From positions 20,062-84,061 of the forward strand of contig DATFHF010000073.1 of assembly GCA_035248685.1 (NCBI GenBank): a stretch of DNA of 64,000 nt, written 5' to 3'. The stretch comes from Jatrophihabitans_A sp035248685. Its GTDB lineage: Bacteria > Actinomycetota > Actinomycetes > Mycobacteriales > Jatrophihabitantaceae. Shown one piece after another: positions 1 to 7,919 of this stretch. The translations under genes were made by a program, and so were the position numbers. Numbering within the stretch: position 1 is the stretch's first letter; every line of letters begins with the position of its first letter. The notes below the pieces were generated by a model. It was not told the DNA's origin, did no database searches, and worked only from the letters and a program-made list of their open reading frames with translations.

Positions 1-481
1 ACCAGAAGTAGCGGTGAATGTTCTGCAAGATCAACGGGAATCTGGTCTCACCGGTATAACTCGAGTGCGGCTCGGCGACCGCGCAGGCCGGTGGTGACAG
101 CCAGAACGCGCGATAGTAGGCCTTGCGGTAGTAGTAGCAGGTGAGCCGGAAACCGAGCGGAAAGATCAGCACGATGATCGCCGGCGACAGTGGGAACCAG
201 TGCCCGATCGGGGTGCCGAAGTCGCTGGAGTGCGGCACGCAGCGGGCCCCGAGGCACGGCGAGTACAGCGGGGTCAGGTACGGCTCGGAGTAGTAATCAC
301 CGTTCTGGAACGCCCGGATGGTGGCGTAGATGGCGAACAGCGCGAGCACCGTTCCGGTGACCAACTGCGGCATCCACCAGCGGTCGCCGCGCAGCGTCCG
401 GGCCGCGATCCGAGCTCGACCGGGCGCATTGACGCCGTGCACCAGTTCGCCGGGTGGTTCGACGGATCGCTGCGTCGTCAT
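1..481 (-). CDS. Integral membrane protein, 3' end outside window (possibly succinate dehydrogenase-associated)
   Basis: The reading frame enters the window from the left and begins at the ATG at 481, with GGGAG about 8 nt upstream. It has no stop inside the window. About 160 residues are visible. Two hydrophobic segments, near residues 38-58 and 97-117, flank a Cys-containing outer loop (CLGARC). A Tyr-rich stretch (CYYYRKAYYRAFW) follows the second helix, then YTGETRFPLILQNIH. From memory, similar proteins lie beside sdhA/sdhB-type genes in actinobacteria and are sometimes called SdhC-like; the genes that would prove this lie outside the window. The membrane nature is seen; the respiratory link is inference. 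Confidence 0.6.
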   Translation of the reverse strand, partial: MTTQRSVEPPGELVHGVNAPGRARIAARTLRGDRWWMPQLVTGTVLALFAIYATIRAFQNGDYYSEPYLTPLYSPCLGARCVPHSSDFGTPIGHWFPLSPAIIVLIFPLGFRLTCYYYRKAYYRAFWLSPPACAVAEPHSSYTGETRFPLILQNIHRYFW

Positions 482-732
482 CGAGTGCTCCCGCGATGGC
501 CGCCGAGGCACTTCGGTGTGCTCACAACGTGCACGTCGAACCTCCAACCGTTCAGCTATCGGCCAGTGACCCGGCAGTAATCCACCGATCTGCCGCGTCC
601 CGAACAATACCGCCGACCACAGCAGCCCCATGCGCGGCGGGTCCAAGCTCACACCGGATCGAGCGGGCCGCCGCAGGACCGGCGCCGCTCAGGGGTGCCA
701 CCACGGCCGGCCGGGGATTACCGTCAGCAGAC

Positions 733-1926
733 ATGGCGTCGATGAAGCCCGCTATGGCCTGCCGCGCGAGCCTGGTATGGGGTGACGGATATCTCGCCTA
801 CGACTTCGGGGAGCACCCGCTGTCACCGGTGCGACTGGAGCTGACGGTGTCACTGGCGGCCGGCCTCGGGGTGCTCGACCAGCTCGCCGTGCTCTCGCCC
901 ACACCGGCCGATGAGGGCCAGTTGCGCACCGTGCACTCGGTCGAGTACCTGGCAGCCGTCCGGACCGCCAGCGCCGACCCGAGCTACCTGGGTTTCGGGT
1001 TGGGCAGCGCGGACAACCCGGTGTTCGAGGGGATGTATGCGGCGGCCGCGCTGATCGCCGGCGGCTCGAGCCTGGCCGCCCGCCAGGTCTGGGACGGCAC
1101 GGTGGATCACGCGGTGAACATCGCCGGTGGTTTGCACCATGCCATGCACGACTCGGCAGCCGGATTCTGCGTGTTCAACGACGTGGTGCTGGCGATCCGC
1201 ACCTTGCTGGCGGCCGGCGCGCAGCGGGTGGCTTACGTCGACGTCGACGTTCACCACGGCGACGGGGTGCAGGCCGCCTTCTACGACGACCCGCGGGTGC
1301 TGACCATCTCGCTGCACCAGGACCCGCGCACGCTCTACCCGGGCACCGGCCTGGCCGGTGAGACCGGCGAGGGCGCCGGCACGGGCTGCGCGATGAACCT
1401 GGCGTTGCCGCCGGGCACCGACGACGACGATTGGCTGCGGGCGTTTCAAGCCGTGGTACCCGGTGCGGTCAAGGCATTCCGTCCCGACGTGTTGGTGACC
1501 CAATGCGGCTGCGACACCCATCACGAGGATCCACTAGCGGATCTGGCGCTCACCGTGGACGGCCAGCGAGCCGGCTATGCCGCGTTGCACGAGTTGGCGC
1601 ACGAAGCGGCCGGCGGCAAGTGGCTGGCGCTCGGCGGTGGCGGATACGGCGTGCTGCGTTGCGTACCCCGGTCGTGGTCGCACCTGCTGGCCGAGGTGGC
1701 CGGCCACCGGATCGAGCCGGAGACCGAGATCCCGCAAGCCTGGATCGATCGGTTGCGGGCCCGCGGGGTACGCGCCGAACTGCCGCGCCGGATGGGGGAG
1801 GGCCGCCAGCCCGACCTGCAACCCTGGATGCCCGGCGGGGAATCCTGGCTGGACCGCTCGATCGCGGCCACCAGGCAGGCCAGCTACCCGCTGCTCGGCC
1901 TGGATCCCTATGACCCGCGGGACTGA
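733..1926 (+). CDS. acuC: Acetoin utilization protein AcuC, zinc-dependent deacetylase (HDAC family)
   Basis: This 397-residue protein of the arginase/histone-deacetylase fold has the full class I active site: tandem histidines in GLHHAMHD (about 135), the zinc ligands in DVDVHHGDG (about 171-178), the third metal Asp in CGCDTHHEDPLADLALT (about 260) and the GGGGY loop. AcuC enzymes remove acetyl or other acyl groups from lysines; in Bacillus AcuC reactivates acetyl-CoA synthetase. I chose ATG 733, because 8 nt upstream lies a TACCGT hexamer; ATG 742 and 754 are alternatives. The open frame runs back to 454 but its sequence there has no deacetylase character. The last 17 nt overlap the acetyltransferase gene pat, so the pair should be co-translated. 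Confidence 0.9.
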   Translation: MASMKPAMACRASLVWGDGYLAYDFGEHPLSPVRLELTVSLAAGLGVLDQLAVLSPTPADEGQLRTVHSVEYLAAVRTASADPSYLGFGLGSADNPVFEGMYAAAALIAGGSSLAARQVWDGTVDHAVNIAGGLHHAMHDSAAGFCVFNDVVLAIRTLLAAGAQRVAYVDVDVHHGDGVQAAFYDDPRVLTISLHQDPRTLYPGTGLAGETGEGAGTGCAMNLALPPGTDDDDWLRAFQAVVPGAVKAFRPDVLVTQCGCDTHHEDPLADLALTVDGQRAGYAALHELAHEAAGGKWLALGGGGYGVLRCVPRSWSHLLAEVAGHRIEPETEIPQAWIDRLRARGVRAELPRRMGEGRQPDLQPWMPGGESWLDRSIAATRQASYPLLGLDPYDPRD

Positions 1927-4555
1927 CACCGGCTACCCACCGCACTGGGAGGCGGATGCGCTGGTCGCCGACGGCGGCGCGGTGCACCTGCGACCGATCG
2001 TGCCGGATGATGCCGACGCGCTGGTGCGATTGCACGCCGGGCTGTCGATCCGCACCCGGTACCTGCGCTACTTCTCCGCCTATCCCACCATCCCGCCCCG
2101 AGACCTGGTGCGGTTCAGCAATGTCGACAACGTGGATCGAGTAGCGCTCGCGGTATGGCTCGGCGGCGAGATCATCGCGGTCGGCCGGTTCGACCGGTTG
2201 TCCGCCGACGCCGGAACGGTCGGCGACACCGCCGAGGTCGCCTTCGTGGTCGCCGATGCCCATCAGGGACGGGGGATTGGCTCGGTTCTGCTGGAACACC
2301 TGGTCGAGATCGGCCGGGAGCTCGACGTCGCCCGGTTCGAGGCGGTGGTGCTGGCCGAGAACCAGCAGATGATGCGGGTGTTCCTGGACGCCGGCTTCGC
2401 GCCGAGCCGTCGACTGGAAGGCAGCGAGGTCAGCCTGCGCTTCGACATCGCGGCCACCGAGCTGACCCAGAAGGTGATGGCCGAACGCGAGTTACGTGCC
2501 GACGCTCGCTCCATCCACCGGCTGCTGCACCCACGCTCGGTCGCGGTAGTAGGCGCCAGCGCCGACCCGGACAAGATCGGCCACCTGGTGGTGGACAATC
2601 TCCAGCGAGCCGGCTTCACCGGACCGGTCTACCCGGTGAATCCACATGCCGGCTTGGTCAATTCCATCCTGGCTTACCCCAGCCTGGCCGACGTACCGGG
2701 CGACATCGACTTGGCCGTGCTGGCGGTTCCGGCCGCCGAGATCCTTCAGTTGGTGCAGCAGTGCAGTGCCCGCGGCGTGCACGGCCTGGTGGTGCTCTCG
2801 GCCGGCTTCGGCGAATCCGGCGATGCCGAGACGCGCCAGGCAGGACGGGCCGCCCAGCGCGCGTTGGTCTCGCAGGCAAGGGCCAACGGCATGCGGGTGG
2901 TCGGCCCGAACTGCCTGGGTGTGCTGAACACCGACCCAGCCGTCGCACTGAACGCTTCGATCGCCGCCGTGGCCCCGCTGGCCGGCCGAGCCGGTTTCTT
3001 CTGCCAGTCCGGGGCACTCGGCGCCGCGGTTCTGGGCGAGGCGGCTCGGCGTGGGCTCGGGATATCCAGCTTTGTCTCGGCCGGCAACCGGGCCGACGTG
3101 TCCGGCAACGACCTGTTGCAATATTGGGAAACCGATCCGCAGACCGATATCGCCTTGCTGTATTTGGAAAGCTTCGGTAATCCCCGCAAATTCGCCCGGA
3201 TCGCACGGCGGCTGGCCCGGCACAAACCGATCGTGGCGGTCAAGAGCGGGCGCGGCTCGGTGGTCGCCGGCCTACAACACACTTCGGTCGAGGTGCCCGA
3301 GCACAGCGTGCAGGCACTGTTCGAGGCCTCCGGGGTGATTCGGACCGGCACCATCGGCGAGCTCTTCGACGTCGCACTGCTGCTGGCCACCCAACCGCTG
3401 CCGGCCGGCGATCGGGTGGCGGTGGTGGGCCATTCCACCGCGCTGGGCGTGCTGGTGGCCGATGCGCTGGCCACCGCCGGTCTACCACTGGCCGGCGTGG
3501 TGGATGTCGGCGTCGATGCCACCGACGAGGCGTTCGGTCGTGCGCTGTCACAGGCGCTGTCGGATGAACAAGTGGACGCGGTGATCAGCATCTTTGTCCC
3601 GCCGATGCGTCGCGGCGCCGAGGCAGCGGTGGCCGGCCAACTTCGGCAGGCGGCCGCGGGCCAGGCCAAGCCGGTGCTGTCCACCTTCCTCGGCTTCGAG
3701 GGGGTGCCGGCCGAGTTGGCCGCACCTGGTGGAACAGCCGGCTCGATTCCCTCGTACCCATCACCGGAACGTGCCGTGCAAGCCCTGGCACAGGTCGTTC
3801 GCTACGCCCGCTGGCGGCGCCGGGACGTCGGACGGATCCCGCAACTGACCGGCGTAGACACCGACGCCGCGCGGGAGTTCGTGACGCGTGTGCTGGCCGA
3901 TCGGCCGGCCGGCCGACCACTCGAGCTCGGCGAGGCGCGGCGACTGCTGGCCTGGTACGGCATATCGCTGGTGGCTGCCGAGCCGGTGAGCAATGCCGAG
4001 CAGGCGATCGAGGCGGCCGGCCGGTTAGGGTGGCCGGTCGCGTTGAAGGTCGGCGGAGCGAGCAGGCTGCATCTGGCCGATGCCGGCGCGCTTGTCGAGG
4101 CATGGCACTCGCTGGCCGGCGCCGGCGATCGTCCGGTGCTGGTGCAGGCCATGGCCGAGCGCGGTGTCGATACCGTCCTGCGGGTGCAGGATGACCGTTC
4201 GTTCGGGACGCTGATGTCCTTCGGCGTCGGCGGATTGGCCACCGATCTGCTGCAAGACCGGTCGTATGCGGTGGTCCCGCTGACCTCCACGGATGCCGCC
4301 GAGTTGATCGGCGGCCCGAAGGCATTCCCGTTGCTCACCGGCTACGGCGGTGCCGAACATGCCGACATCGCCGCTCTGGTCGAGCTCGCATTGCGGTTGT
4401 CCCGGTTAGCCGACGAACTGCCCGAGGCGGTCGAGTGCGCCATGGATCCGGTGGTAGCCGCACCGTCCGGTGCATTCGTGCTCAGCGCGCGGATCCTCCT
4501 CGCACCACCGACCGCCCGCGATGATCTGCGCGCCCGCAGGTTGCGTGGCCTCTAG
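1910..4555 (+). CDS. pat: Pat-type protein lysine acetyltransferase: N-terminal GNAT fused to NDP-forming acyl-CoA synthetase
   Basis: 881 residues. Residues about 20-185 are a GNAT domain with the acetyl-CoA loop HQGRGIGS near 118. A CoA-binding Rossmann domain follows from about 206 (HPRSVAVVGAS), then succinyl-CoA-ligase-like domains (CQSGALGAA, AVKSGRG) and a C-terminal ATP-grasp domain (about 666-864). This GNAT-first order is the domain-inverted arrangement known for Streptomyces PatA; Salmonella Pat has GNAT last. Such enzymes acetylate AMP-forming acyl-CoA synthetases. A His-Thr remains where ADP-forming synthetases carry their phospho-histidine (GLQHTSVE), but followed by Ser, not Gly, so synthetase activity is doubtful. 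It overlaps acuC by 17 nt, pairing writer and eraser. Confidence 0.88.
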   Translation: MTRGTDTGYPPHWEADALVADGGAVHLRPIVPDDADALVRLHAGLSIRTRYLRYFSAYPTIPPRDLVRFSNVDNVDRVALAVWLGGEIIAVGRFDRLSADAGTVGDTAEVAFVVADAHQGRGIGSVLLEHLVEIGRELDVARFEAVVLAENQQMMRVFLDAGFAPSRRLEGSEVSLRFDIAATELTQKVMAERELRADARSIHRLLHPRSVAVVGASADPDKIGHLVVDNLQRAGFTGPVYPVNPHAGLVNSILAYPSLADVPGDIDLAVLAVPAAEILQLVQQCSARGVHGLVVLSAGFGESGDAETRQAGRAAQRALVSQARANGMRVVGPNCLGVLNTDPAVALNASIAAVAPLAGRAGFFCQSGALGAAVLGEAARRGLGISSFVSAGNRADVSGNDLLQYWETDPQTDIALLYLESFGNPRKFARIARRLARHKPIVAVKSGRGSVVAGLQHTSVEVPEHSVQALFEASGVIRTGTIGELFDVALLLATQPLPAGDRVAVVGHSTALGVLVADALATAGLPLAGVVDVGVDATDEAFGRALSQALSDEQVDAVISIFVPPMRRGAEAAVAGQLRQAAAGQAKPVLSTFLGFEGVPAELAAPGGTAGSIPSYPSPERAVQALAQVVRYARWRRRDVGRIPQLTGVDTDAAREFVTRVLADRPAGRPLELGEARRLLAWYGISLVAAEPVSNAEQAIEAAGRLGWPVALKVGGASRLHLADAGALVEAWHSLAGAGDRPVLVQAMAERGVDTVLRVQDDRSFGTLMSFGVGGLATDLLQDRSYAVVPLTSTDAAELIGGPKAFPLLTGYGGAEHADIAALVELALRLSRLADELPEAVECAMDPVVAAPSGAFVLSARILLAPPTARDDLRARRLRGL

Positions 4556-4568
4556 CCCGGGGGGCTAG
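4552..4568. terminator. Short palindrome spanning two convergent stop codons
   Basis: CTAGCCC and GGGCTAG arms of 7 nt enclose GGG. The palindrome contains the TAG stop of pat (4553-4555) and the stop of the opposing GNAT gene (4565-4567). It is short for a terminator and has no T-run, so termination is only possible. Confidence 0.3.
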
Positions 4569-5020
4569 TCGGAAAGTCGCAGCCACATCCGTCGATGCGG
4601 TCCACCTTCGGCGTCGAACAACTCGCCGTGCTCGAGGAAGCCATTCCTGCGATAGAACTCGATCGCCGGGACACGAGCATTGCACCACAGCACGGTGGCG
4701 CCGGCTGCTGTCGCGAAAGCCCTTGCGGCGCGCAGGATCTCAGTGCCGGCACCGATACCACGCCAGTCCGGATCGGTGGCCATCGATCGCAACTGCCAGC
4801 CGATGGCTTCCGGCAGCCAGCTGCACCGTTGCGGAAAGATCATGCAGGTACTGGCCAAAACCCGACCCGCGTCGGTGTCGGCGAACACCCCGAGGTGCAC
4901 CGCGCCTTCCAAGTCATCGCCCGGCAACACCGCATCGACGGGGTAGTGCGGCCGCAATACCGATCGGCGCAACTCCCGGCTGATCCGGCCATCGATCACT
5001 TCGGCGGTCCATTGCGGCAT
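4565..5020 (-). CDS. GNAT family N-acetyltransferase
   Basis: 151 residues with one GNAT fold. The acetyl-CoA binding segment DPDWRGIGAGTEILRAA lies at about 85-101 and the C-terminal strand FYRRNGFLEHGE follows. The substrate cannot be told from sequence; residues 30-70 resemble the plain GNAT core and there is no fused domain. It is convergent with pat. The ATG at 5020 is preceded by TAATCT and exactly 6 nt, which suggests a leaderless mRNA and fixes the start. No partner gene is adjacent on the same strand. Confidence 0.8.
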   Translation of the reverse strand: MPQWTAEVIDGRISRELRRSVLRPHYPVDAVLPGDDLEGAVHLGVFADTDAGRVLASTCMIFPQRCSWLPEAIGWQLRSMATDPDWRGIGAGTEILRAARAFATAAGATVLWCNARVPAIEFYRRNGFLEHGELFDAEGGPHRRMWLRLSD

Positions 5021-5026
5021 GATCCG

Positions 5027-5032
5027 AGATTA
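5027..5032 (-). promoter_or_regulatory. Predicted -10 (TAATCT) of leaderless GNAT gene
   Basis: TAATCT on the minus strand is followed by CGGATC and then the ATG at 5020, placing the expected transcription start on the start codon. Confidence 0.5.
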
Positions 5033-5305
5033 ACCGGATTGGACCGGCGTCGACCACAGGTCAGTGGCGAATGACCCTGCGCGGACGGCCATTAGGCGCT
5101 ATCGTTCGGCCAGGAAAAACGGAGTGTCGGATGTCGAGAGGCTCGATTTGCTGGCAGACTTCGTTGCGATTACAGCCAGATCAGCCAACGGCGGACGTAG
5201 TCGATTGGAGCCTCTACGACACGAATCACACCGGCGATTTCACATTGGCGATCAATTGGTGCCACACTTTCCGCAAGAAACGCAACGTGATTAAGGAGAC
5301 CTAGG

Positions 5306-5875
5306 TTGAACAAGACCCAGTTCATCGACGCCGTAGCGGCTCGATTGAAAGCAGACCACAAGTCCACCGCCGCACTCCTGGATGCCATCCTGGATGAGGT
5401 CTACGCCAACGTCGTCAAGGGCGAGAAGGTGATCCTCACCGGTTTCGGCGCGTTCGAGCGACGTGATCGGGCCGCCCGAATCGGTCGTAACCCGGCCACC
5501 GGCGCCAAGGTGCGGGTGAAGAAGACCTCGGTTCCGGCGTTCCGTCCCGGTACCGAGTTCAAGGAGATCATCGCTGGTCGCCGCAAGATTGCTAAGGCCG
5601 CACCGGTGAAGAAGGCCGCTGCCGCTACCAAGACGGTAGCCAGCAAGGCAGCGTCTGCCACCAAGACCGCTGCCAAGACTGCTGCCGCGCCGGCGAAGAA
5701 GGTCACTGCGAGCAAGGCAGCCCCGGCCAAGACCGCCGCCAAGAAGACCGCCGCCAAGGCCGCGCCGGCCAAGGCCAGCACTGCCCGCAAGGCTCCGGCC
5801 AAGGCCTCCGCGCCGGCCAAGGCCGCGACTGCGCGCAAGACCACCGCTCGCAAGGCACCGGCCAAGCGCAGCTGA
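5306..5875 (+). CDS. hupB: HU-family nucleoid protein with H1-like Lys/Ala-rich tail (HupB/HupS type)
   Basis: 189 residues. The first 90 are an HU fold: MNKTQFIDAVAARL start, GFGAFERRDRAAR and the DNA-binding arm GRNPATGAKVRVKKTSVPAFRPG. Residues about 95-189 are low-complexity repeats of PAK, AAK and TARK resembling histone H1, as in mycobacterial HupB and Streptomyces HupS. The protein bends and compacts DNA; the tail would bind DNA non-specifically and is a known target of lysine acetylation in mycobacteria. The start is TTG at 5306 with AAGGAG 7 nt upstream. It is monocistronic, with about 285 nt of leader/intergenic DNA upstream and a strong hairpin downstream. Confidence 0.95.
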   Translation: MNKTQFIDAVAARLKADHKSTAALLDAILDEVYANVVKGEKVILTGFGAFERRDRAARIGRNPATGAKVRVKKTSVPAFRPGTEFKEIIAGRRKIAKAAPVKKAAAATKTVASKAASATKTAAKTAAAPAKKVTASKAAPAKTAAKKTAAKAAPAKASTARKAPAKASAPAKAATARKTTARKAPAKRS

Positions 5876-5895
5876 TTCATCTCCTACGAAGCGTT

Positions 5896-5923
5896 GTGGC
5901 CCGGCGGATATCCGCCGGGCCAC
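5896..5923. terminator. Perfect 28-nt palindrome, bidirectional terminator
   Basis: Arms GTGGCCCGGCGGAT and ATCCGCCGGGCCAC are perfectly complementary, forming a 12-14 bp GC-rich stem between the convergent hupB and VWA genes. There is no T-run, as is usual for actinobacterial terminators. Confidence 0.75.
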
Positions 5924-5951
5924 AAACGTCTGACAGGGTCAACAGATTGAC

Positions 5952-7919
5952 TCAGCCGACCCGGCGTCGACCTGCCCGGGATTTCAGGTAGTCGGAGACG
6001 ACGTACTCGCCGAGGGTGCCCGCTCGGGGCAGGAACACCCGGCCGCCGTTGCGCCGGCCGACCTCCTGCATGAACTCGACCAGCCGGTGTTCGTTGTCCA
6101 GCATGAAGATATTGATGATCGCGCCTCGCCGGGTGCATCGATCCACCTCGGCGATGGTTGCGGTAATCGTCTCCACCGACGGTGGCCAGCAGAAGTCGGA
6201 GAATCCGTCCGCGGCCAGGTGCGCGGTCGGTTCGCCGTCGGTGATCACCAGGATCACCGGCTCGGCATCGCGGTGCCGATCGAGGTGTCGGCGAGCCAGC
6301 ATCAACGCATGCTGCAGGTTGGTTCCGTATACCCGTTCCCAGTCGTGGTTGACCAGGTCGCGTGGCGTCATCACCCGGGCGTAGTCGGAGAATCCGATGA
6401 TCTCGATGGCATCCTGTGGAAACTTTGTGCTCACCAGCGAGTGCAGCGCGAGCGCGGTGGTCTTCGCCTCACCCCAGGTGCCGCGTAACTCCATCGAGTA
6501 GGACATGTCCACCAGCAGTGCGACCGCGGCCGACGACCTGCGTTCGGTCTCGATGACCTCGAAGTCGTCCGGGGCCAGTCGAACCCCACCGTTCGGGCCG
6601 GCGCCGGCCCGCAACACCGCGTTGCGGACGGTGCGCACCACGTCCAGCGGTTGCTCGTCGCCGAACTGCCATTGCCTGCTGGAACCGGTGATCTCTCCCG
6701 CGGCACCGGCATCGCGCACGTCATGTTCGCCGCGGCCGCCGGACTGGAGGGTGGCGAACACCTTGCGCAGTGCGGTGGAACCGAGCCGGCGCAGTGCCCG
6801 CGGGCTCAGCTCTAGGCCGCGGCCGCCCTGTTCCAGGTATCCCTGCCGCTGCAGCTCGCGCTCGATCCGGCGCAGCTGCTCCAGGTCGCTGACCGCCTGA
6901 CTGCCCAATGCGCGGGCCACCAGATCCTCGTCGATGTCGGCCAGGCTTGCCCCGGGATAGTCCTGCAACGCCAACTCGGCGAGCTCGTCCAGTTCGGCCA
7001 GTTCGGCGAGTGCCTCGGTGCCACTGGCATATCCCAGCGGCTGGTCACCTGTCATCCGCTCCGAGCCACCCCACGACAAGTCGGGACGAGCCGCCCGCAG
7101 CGACTGCTGCAACCTGGCCATCTGGTCGGCCAGCCCGGCCTGGTTCATCGCCTGTTCCATCAACGAGCTCAGTTCTTCGCGCTGCTGTGGACTGAGCGAG
7201 TTCATCAGCCGTTCCGCGGCCGCCGAACGGCGTGCCAGCGAGTCGACCAGCTCGGCCAGGTTCGCCGGGTTGTCCGGAAAGAACTGGCCGTGCTCGGCCA
7301 TGAACCGCGCGAAGTCCTCGGCGGTGTGCTCGCCACGGGCGTCGGCGTCGAGCATGTCGTTCAGATCGTTGAGCATCCGTCGGATCTGCTCCATGGCCTG
7401 CGGATCCGGGTTCGCCAGCGCCTGCCGCAGACCGGCGAACTGCGCGTCGAGCACCTGCGATCGCAGCAGATCGGAAATCTGCTGGTAGTCGGCAGCGGCC
7501 GACGGCGAACGCCACTGGTAGTCGGCCAGTTCTCGAACGGCGCGCGCGGTGTCGGACGGCAACGCGTCCAGCTCGGATTCGGCCAGCCGGGCCGAATCGG
7601 ACGGGTCGGGGAACAACGTCGAGCGCTCGCTCTCCAACGCCCGGTCGAGCAACCGGCGAACTTCGTCCAGGGTGCCGTTCAATCGACCGGAGTTGCGCAG
7701 CTCGCGGGCCCGGTTGCGAGCCTGCTGGCGCAACGCGTCCAAGCCGGGACGGCCGTTGGTGCCACCGCGCATCAGACGCTGCAACGCGCTGCGCGGTGAC
7801 ATCCCGGCCAACACGTCGGCACCGATCTCGTCCAGCGCCTGGCGGATGTCGTAGGGCGGCTCGAGCGGATCCGGGCCGCCGTGCCAGGCGCCGTAGCGAA
7901 ACCCGCGGTACCCGCTCAT
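5952..7919 (-). CDS. VWA-domain protein, partner of the adjacent AAA ATPase (Rv0959-like)
   Basis: 655 residues. The N-terminal two thirds is helical and charged, with no clear known domain. Near residue 465 a von Willebrand factor A domain begins, with the MIDAS motif DMSYS (about 470), the downstream Thr in YGTNLQHALML and Asp in VILVITDGEPTAH. Its start codon overlaps the stop of the upstream ATPase gene by 4 nt (ATGA). AAA-plus-VWA pairs, from Mg-chelatase BchI/BchD to MoxR/VWA and RavA/ViaA, act together in metal insertion or in remodelling a client protein. The pair resembles M. tuberculosis Rv0958/Rv0959, whose role is unsettled, so the client here is unknown. Confidence 0.85.
   Translation of the reverse strand: MSGYRGFRYGAWHGGPDPLEPPYDIRQALDEIGADVLAGMSPRSALQRLMRGGTNGRPGLDALRQQARNRARELRNSGRLNGTLDEVRRLLDRALESERSTLFPDPSDSARLAESELDALPSDTARAVRELADYQWRSPSAAADYQQISDLLRSQVLDAQFAGLRQALANPDPQAMEQIRRMLNDLNDMLDADARGEHTAEDFARFMAEHGQFFPDNPANLAELVDSLARRSAAAERLMNSLSPQQREELSSLMEQAMNQAGLADQMARLQQSLRAARPDLSWGGSERMTGDQPLGYASGTEALAELAELDELAELALQDYPGASLADIDEDLVARALGSQAVSDLEQLRRIERELQRQGYLEQGGRGLELSPRALRRLGSTALRKVFATLQSGGRGEHDVRDAGAAGEITGSSRQWQFGDEQPLDVVRTVRNAVLRAGAGPNGGVRLAPDDFEVIETERRSSAAVALLVDMSYSMELRGTWGEAKTTALALHSLVSTKFPQDAIEIIGFSDYARVMTPRDLVNHDWERVYGTNLQHALMLARRHLDRHRDAEPVILVITDGEPTAHLAADGFSDFCWPPSVETITATIAEVDRCTRRGAIINIFMLDNEHRLVEFMQEVGRRNGGRVFLPRAGTLGEYVVSDYLKSRAGRRRVG

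Noticed and set aside
5064..5304. Short plus-strand frames upstream of hupB
   Set aside because: Two overlapping frames of 76-77 codons without ribosome sites or family features; the region is better read as the hupB promoter and leader.
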